Assembly: GCA_937944035.1 (NCBI GenBank)
Contig: CALDZQ010000145.1
Span: 1-9,779, forward strand
DNA from: an uncultured Neomegalonema sp.
Lineage (GTDB): Bacteria; Pseudomonadota; Alphaproteobacteria; Rhodobacterales; Rhodobacteraceae
Direction of reading: 5' to 3'
Length of the DNA stretch: 9,779 bases
The notes under the pieces were generated by a model. It saw only the letters and a program-made list of their open reading frames with translations, did no database searches and was not told where the DNA came from. The number at the start of each line of letters is the position of its first letter. Positions within the stretch are counted from its first letter, which is position 1. The position numbers and the translations under genes are program-made. Shown piece by piece: positions 6,666-9,779 of the stretch.

Positions 6666-8131
6666 TCCTGCACGACCCAGCCTTTTTTGAACTTCGCCTC
6701 CTCCCACATCTCCCAGAATCCTTCGATCTGTTTGAGTGACGAGCTGACGCGGATGTCATGCTGCAACGGGTCTTTGCGGTTGGGGGAGTAATCGGTCAGG
6801 TGGATGGCGTAGGCGGGATGGTCGCGGGAGACCTCCTCCTTGTTGGTCTTCCACATGATGATCTTGCGGACCATCATAGCGCCCTTCATCTCCTTGGTCG
6901 CGACCGCCCGGCGCAGCACTGTGGAGGCCGGCAGCTTCACGTCCTCGGCGGTGCGGTCGGTTTCAGGGATGTGGGTGATGTCGGTCAGTTGCGAGAGTTT
7001 CACGTCCTCGGCGGTTGCGGATTTATCGTCGCGCAGGCGCAAATACTGGGGCGATATGATGCTGGCGAGGGGCAGGCGGCGCACACCCTGCCACGTTTTT
7101 TTCTTCACATCCCATTCCAGCACCATCCGGTCAATCGTGCCGCCATGCGAGGTTTGGGCGATGATGTCGAGGCAGGAAATCTCGACCACGACGCCGGGCT
7201 GGATCATGCGATAGGCAACGCGGTCGGAGTTGACCTCGACATAGTCACTGTCCGCATCGCGCTTGCGCAGGGTTTTGAGCAGTTTGGTGCGGTCCTCGTC
7301 AGAAAATCCGCCGCCAACGCGCCCGATGATCTGGAACGCGCCGTCCGTGCGGACGATGCCGAGCAGCATCGAGTGCAGCATTCCCGACCGATCATCAACG
7401 CCCTCGGAATAGCCGATGACGGCGAGGTCGAGGGTGTGGCGCGGTTTGATTTTGAACACCCCAGCAGAATCGGAGCGGGCGACGACGCCCTCCGCGCCCT
7501 CCTTCTCGACCCATTTCGCATATTGCTTGCGCACGGCCTTGAAGTCTTCGCCCATCACCGTTTCGACGGCATGGACGCGGTTGCCGGATTTGAACAGGGT
7601 TTGCGCTTTGGCGATGGCCTCGAAATAGCGCATCGACAGGTCTTCGCCGTCGAGATCGTAGATATTGAACACGGCGAAGCAGAGCCGCTCGACATCTTCT
7701 TTCGTCTTCGGGGCGCGGTTCAGGCGGGTGGCGTCATGCACCCAGGCCCGCGCGCCGTCCTCGCGCCGCGCGTAGACCTCGCCGCCGAGCATCGCCTTTT
7801 TGATTTTGGCCTTTTTGAGCAGGGCGGCAGCTTCGTCGTGGAACATCGCGCCCGCCCGGACGGAACCGCCGGGATTGAGGGTAATAACATCGCCGCCGTC
7901 GTAGTAGAGGACCGCGAACTCGCCGTCATATTTACGGCTGATCGCGTATTCGGCGGGGGGCAGGCGTTTGCCGGCGGTGTCGAGGTCGAACGCGGCCATC
8001 ATGCGGCCCAGCTGGCGGCGGCGCAGGCGGACGGCTTGCAGGAGCGCGGGGTTTTTGAGCGCATCCGCATTGCCGGTGGCGTATCCGGCAACTTTTTCTT
8101 TGAGCTTTTTCGGATCAGCGAGCCGTTTCAC
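6662..8131 (-). CDS. ATP-dependent DNA ligase with extra C-terminal domain
   Basis: The enzyme is predicted to seal nicks through a lysyl-AMP intermediate. Motif I is SRKYDGE with Lys67 as the AMP acceptor, motif III GGEVY (Glu118), motif IIIa VFNIYDL (154-160), motif IV EGVVAR (214-219) and motif V FKIKP (Lys227, Lys229). An OB-fold domain follows with RVGGGFSDED (271-280) and a motif VI-like YLRLRDDK (363-370). The N-terminal 60 residues are short and basic, without the large DNA-binding domain of LigB- or eukaryotic-type ligases. After motif VI comes a linker with TAEDVKL twice (373-379, 394-400), then about 85 residues with MWKTNKEE and HLTDYSPNRK that I do not recognise. The start is a GTG at 8129-8131 with GGGG about 9 nt upstream; no in-frame ATG lies before it. 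An RNA-end or specialised repair substrate is possible. Confidence 0.85.
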   Translation of the reverse strand: MKRLADPKKLKEKVAGYATGNADALKNPALLQAVRLRRRQLGRMMAAFDLDTAGKRLPPAEYAISRKYDGEFAVLYYDGGDVITLNPGGSVRAGAMFHDEAAALLKKAKIKKAMLGGEVYARREDGARAWVHDATRLNRAPKTKEDVERLCFAVFNIYDLDGEDLSMRYFEAIAKAQTLFKSGNRVHAVETVMGEDFKAVRKQYAKWVEKEGAEGVVARSDSAGVFKIKPRHTLDLAVIGYSEGVDDRSGMLHSMLLGIVRTDGAFQIIGRVGGGFSDEDRTKLLKTLRKRDADSDYVEVNSDRVAYRMIQPGVVVEISCLDIIAQTSHGGTIDRMVLEWDVKKKTWQGVRRLPLASIISPQYLRLRDDKSATAEDVKLSQLTDITHIPETDRTAEDVKLPASTVLRRAVATKEMKGAMMVRKIIMWKTNKEEVSRDHPAYAIHLTDYSPNRKDPLQHDIRVSSSLKQIEGFWEMWEEAKFKKGWVVQE

Positions 8132-8143
8132 GAGAGCACCCCG

Positions 8144-8162
8144 CCCCGGACTTGATCCGGGG
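8144..8162. repeat. REP-like palindrome next to the ligase start
   Basis: CCCCGGA (8144-8150), loop CTTGA, TCCGGGG (8156-8162) is a perfect 7-bp stem. This palindrome type recurs in intergenic regions of many alphaproteobacterial genomes (recalled, not searched). It ends only 12 nt before the ligase start codon, and on the minus strand its 3' edge adjoins the G-rich putative ribosome binding site. It could therefore affect translation of the ligase. Confidence 0.6.
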
Positions 8163-8227
8163 TCTTCTCAGGCGGAGAAAGAAGGGTCGGAATCGCGCTG
8201 CTATCGGATTCAGGAGCTAATGTTGAT

Positions 8228-8236
8228 ATTGTATCA
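8228..8236 (-). promoter_or_regulatory. Possible extended -10 promoter element for the ligase/EEP operon
   Basis: On the minus strand TGATACAAT contains a -10-like TACAAT (8228-8233, 5 of 6 to consensus) with TG one base upstream (extended -10). It is about 97 nt before the ligase GTG, in an AT-rich island inside the otherwise palindrome-filled gap. There is no good -35 at normal spacing. This is weak support for separate transcription of ligase and EEP. Confidence 0.25.
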
Positions 8237-8277
8237 GCGTGAATTTCAGAGAGAATACTTTCAACAAAAACAATGTC

Positions 8278-8323
8278 ATACCCCGCCCCCCGCCTTCGCG
8301 GAGGACAGGCTCCGGCGGGGTAT
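8278..8323. repeat. REP-like palindrome, long form
   Basis: ATACCCCGCC (8278-8287) pairs perfectly with GGCGGGGTAT (8314-8323), enclosing a second small hairpin CCGC/GCGG (8290-8293 and 8298-8301). The flanks (TGTCAT before, CCATTCC after) are typical of dispersed intergenic palindromes in alphaproteobacteria. No coding potential is seen in it. Confidence 0.6.
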
Positions 8324-8391
8324 CCATTCCTCAGTATTATCTGGCGTTCGTTATGACTTGAATTACGACGACAAGGCTTGTGGAACGATGG

Positions 8392-8413
8392 ATTCCGCGC
8401 CTTCGCGCGGAAT
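8392..8413. repeat. REP-like palindrome with CTTC loop
   Basis: ATTCCGCGC (8392-8400), loop CTTC, GCGCGGAAT (8405-8413) is a perfect 9-bp stem with GATG before and GACAG after. It lies 41 nt downstream of the stop codon of the Lys/Ala/Pro-tailed protein gene and may protect its mRNA 3' end; no T tract follows. With the two other palindromes it accounts for much of the 322-nt gap 8132-8453, which contains no gene I can support. Confidence 0.6.
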
Positions 8414-8453
8414 GACAGCTCATTTTGATGCGCAGAGGGGAAAGGCTGAATGG

Positions 8454-9320
8454 TCATTTCTTCTCCGCTTTCGGTTTTGCTTTGGCCTTTGGTTTCGCCT
8501 TGAGAGCGGCTTTCGCCTTTGGCTTTGCGGCAGGTTTGGCCTTCGCCTTTGCTTTCGCAGGCTTCGCCTTCGCCGCCACTTTCTTCGGGGCGGGCTTTTT
8601 CGCCTTCATCTCATCCGGCATTTCGGGGGGCGGTTTGAGTTCCATGTTTGAGAGGTGGAGCAACAGGACGTATTGGTCGCCGCTGATCCGGCCCTCCAGA
8701 AACCCGCGATACGGGGTGGAGCCGCGACGGAAGACCAGCGGTTGCTTGCCGGAGCGCCCTCCCCCCAGCAGCATCACCGATTTCGCCTTATGCAGCTCCT
8801 CCGCCATGCCGTACAGAAAGTCGAAAGTCAGGCCGTTCACATGGACGATTTGCAGTTTCGACGAGAACACGAACTTCCGGTACGCGTCGGCTTTGGGCAG
8901 CATTGTGCCGGTCCATTTCAGCGGCACATCGGCATCGACATTGGCCTCGTCACGCTCGCGGGGGCGGCGGTCTTTGACGCGTCCGAACGGGCCGCGCACC
9001 ACCTCGAATTGCTCGATGCGGAAGACCAACGCGTCGTCGGGATCGGTGTAAACACGGCTGAGATTCCAGAGCGATGTGCCGAAGCGTTCAATGTCGATCT
9101 CAGGGTCGCCGCTCACCAGCGCTTGGCCCAATTTTTCAGGGGAGCCTGCCTTTTCGACCAACGTGTCGTAGTCGTGATCGACGGTGGCTTTTAGCACGCG
9201 GCGGGTGTAGGCGCGCCCGCCTTTGGGGCCGACATAGCGGACGGGATCGGTGATCCGCACGCTCTCGGCTTTGACAACGGCGTCGCGTTTGCGGCTGTCG
9301 GTGAGGTTTATATTGGGCAT
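8454..9320 (-). CDS. Uncharacterised protein with histone-H1-like Lys/Ala/Pro tail
   Basis: The protein has 288 aa in two parts. Residues 1-238 look like a folded, soluble domain that I do not recognise, with mixed alpha/beta character and stretches such as RYVGPKGGRAYTRR, DALVFRIEQFEVVRGPFGR, KFVFSSKLQIVHVNGLTFDFLY and YRGFLEGRISGDQYVLLLHLSN. Residues 239-288 are a low-complexity tail made almost only of Lys, Ala and Pro, like the C-terminal tails of histone H1-like and other bacterial DNA- or RNA-binding proteins; nucleic acid binding is inferred from that. GGGRSGK (186-192) resembles a P-loop but lacks the following Ser/Thr. The ATG at 9318-9320 follows the upstream stop codon with no gap, so the two genes are surely one transcript. 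The ligase gene lies downstream in the same direction after 322 nt. A role with the ligase is suggested by position only. Confidence 0.75.
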   Translation of the reverse strand: MPNINLTDSRKRDAVVKAESVRITDPVRYVGPKGGRAYTRRVLKATVDHDYDTLVEKAGSPEKLGQALVSGDPEIDIERFGTSLWNLSRVYTDPDDALVFRIEQFEVVRGPFGRVKDRRPRERDEANVDADVPLKWTGTMLPKADAYRKFVFSSKLQIVHVNGLTFDFLYGMAEELHKAKSVMLLGGGRSGKQPLVFRRGSTPYRGFLEGRISGDQYVLLLHLSNMELKPPPEMPDEMKAKKPAPKKVAAKAKPAKAKAKAKPAAKPKAKAALKAKPKAKAKPKAEKK

Positions 9321-9779
9321 TTAAAGCATCCCGAAATCGAGGCCGTCATCATCGCTCTCTTCGTCGTCATCATCGACCTGCGTTTTGTCGGCTCCGCAGA
9401 GCGCGGCCTCTTCCAGGCCGATGAACTCGACCCCCGTTGCCTCGCCGATCAGCATCCAGATCGAGCCGCGTTCGCCTTGGAGGATGAAGGCGACATCGGG
9501 ATCGACACCGCCGCGATAGCTGAACGGCACTTGGAATATTCTGCCTTTTTCAAGCGCACTCATCAGCGGTTTGGGGACCGGATCATCGCCGCCAAGGCGG
9601 TAGCAAAGACGAATTGCGTGGTCGAGGAAGGTTTCGAAATCGACCTCTGTGGCGATTTCGGTGGGGGCTTTGAAGCTGGATTCCATCTCGACCAGCGGCT
9701 TGCCTTTGGCATCGACGGGGACGAGGTCGCCGCGATCGACCCATTCTCCGGCAGGGTTCATGTAGCCGAAGGCCGTGCC
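9321..9779 (-). CDS. Uncharacterised protein with acidic C-terminal tail (5' end beyond window)
   Basis: The frame is open from the window edge to the TAA at 9321-9323, giving 152 visible residues. The first methionine codon is at 9759-9761, but the six codons before it (GTAFGY) read on smoothly, so the true start may lie outside the window. The body includes EWVDRGDLVPVDAKGKPL, a helix around DFETFLDHAIRLCYRLGG, and a beta-rich end (FQVPFSYRGG, VAFILQGERGSIWMLIGEA). The tail is strongly acidic (DDDDEESDDDGLDFGML). I do not recognise the family. No membrane segment or signal is seen in the visible part. It directly abuts the gene for a protein with a strongly basic tail, so an electrostatic or chaperone-like pairing of the two is possible but speculative. 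Confidence 0.7.
   Translation of the reverse strand, partial: GTAFGYMNPAGEWVDRGDLVPVDAKGKPLVEMESSFKAPTEIATEVDFETFLDHAIRLCYRLGGDDPVPKPLMSALEKGRIFQVPFSYRGGVDPDVAFILQGERGSIWMLIGEATGVEFIGLEEAALCGADKTQVDDDDEESDDDGLDFGML

Noticed and set aside
6758..8155. 465-codon open frame on the + strand opposite the ligase gene
   Set aside because: It mirrors the ligase in a GC-rich region and its translation has no recognisable family signal. The minus-strand frame has all ligase motifs in order, so this is an antisense shadow.
8745..8765. P-loop-like GGGRSGK in the Lys/Ala/Pro-tailed protein
   Set aside because: The residue after Lys is Gln rather than Ser/Thr, no Walker B follows, and it lies late in the domain. 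ATP binding is not supported.
5958..9320. Assignment of the ligase block to NHEJ (LigD/Ku) or to the LigB/Lhr/PdeM DNA-damage cluster
   Set aside because: There is no Ku, primase-polymerase, helicase or calcineurin-type phosphoesterase gene in view, and the ligase lacks the long N-terminal domain of LigB.

Overview
The window looks like chromosomal DNA from a GC-rich alphaproteobacterium. HslV and HslU match the alphaproteobacterial form closely, the small exported protein has a layout common in Rhodobacteraceae, and the intergenic palindromes are of a type common in alphaproteobacterial genomes. Rhodobacterales is my best guess but is inference. I see no IS element, phage gene, CRISPR array, tRNA or rRNA.

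Layout. (1) 1-390 (+) is the C-terminal end of an uncharacterised protein. (2) 391-574 lies between convergent genes and holds three stem-loops. (3) 575-1606 (-) is a LacI-family regulator, divergent from (4) a tight + strand operon at 1809-5399. That operon runs hslV, an SGNH-fold protein, a polytopic membrane protein, then hslU. HslV and HslU form one two-component protease, yet here the peptidase and ATPase genes are separated by two extra genes that are translationally coupled or nearly so. The SGNH protein seems to have lost its catalytic Ser, Asn, Asp and His, so it may be a pseudoenzyme. (5) 5566-5844 (+) encodes a 92-residue exported protein with one C-terminal membrane segment. A bidirectional terminator at 5929-5959 serves this gene and the opposing operon.

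(6) 5958-9779 (-) is a four-gene block. In transcription order it holds an acidic-tailed protein cut by the window edge, a protein with a histone-H1-like Lys/Ala/Pro tail directly abutting it, a 322-nt gap with three REP-like palindromes, an ATP-dependent DNA ligase with an extra C-terminal domain, and an endonuclease/exonuclease/phosphatase-fold enzyme overlapping the ligase by 4 nt.

How they may work together. HslV and HslU should form the ATP-dependent protease, and the two inserted genes are probably co-expressed with it. The ligase and the EEP enzyme suggest a small nucleic-acid repair or processing unit. The two upstream proteins, with oppositely charged tails, are candidate partners. 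There is no Ku, polymerase or helicase in view, so it is not a recognisable NHEJ or LigB/Lhr cluster. This block is the best candidate in the window for an undescribed system.
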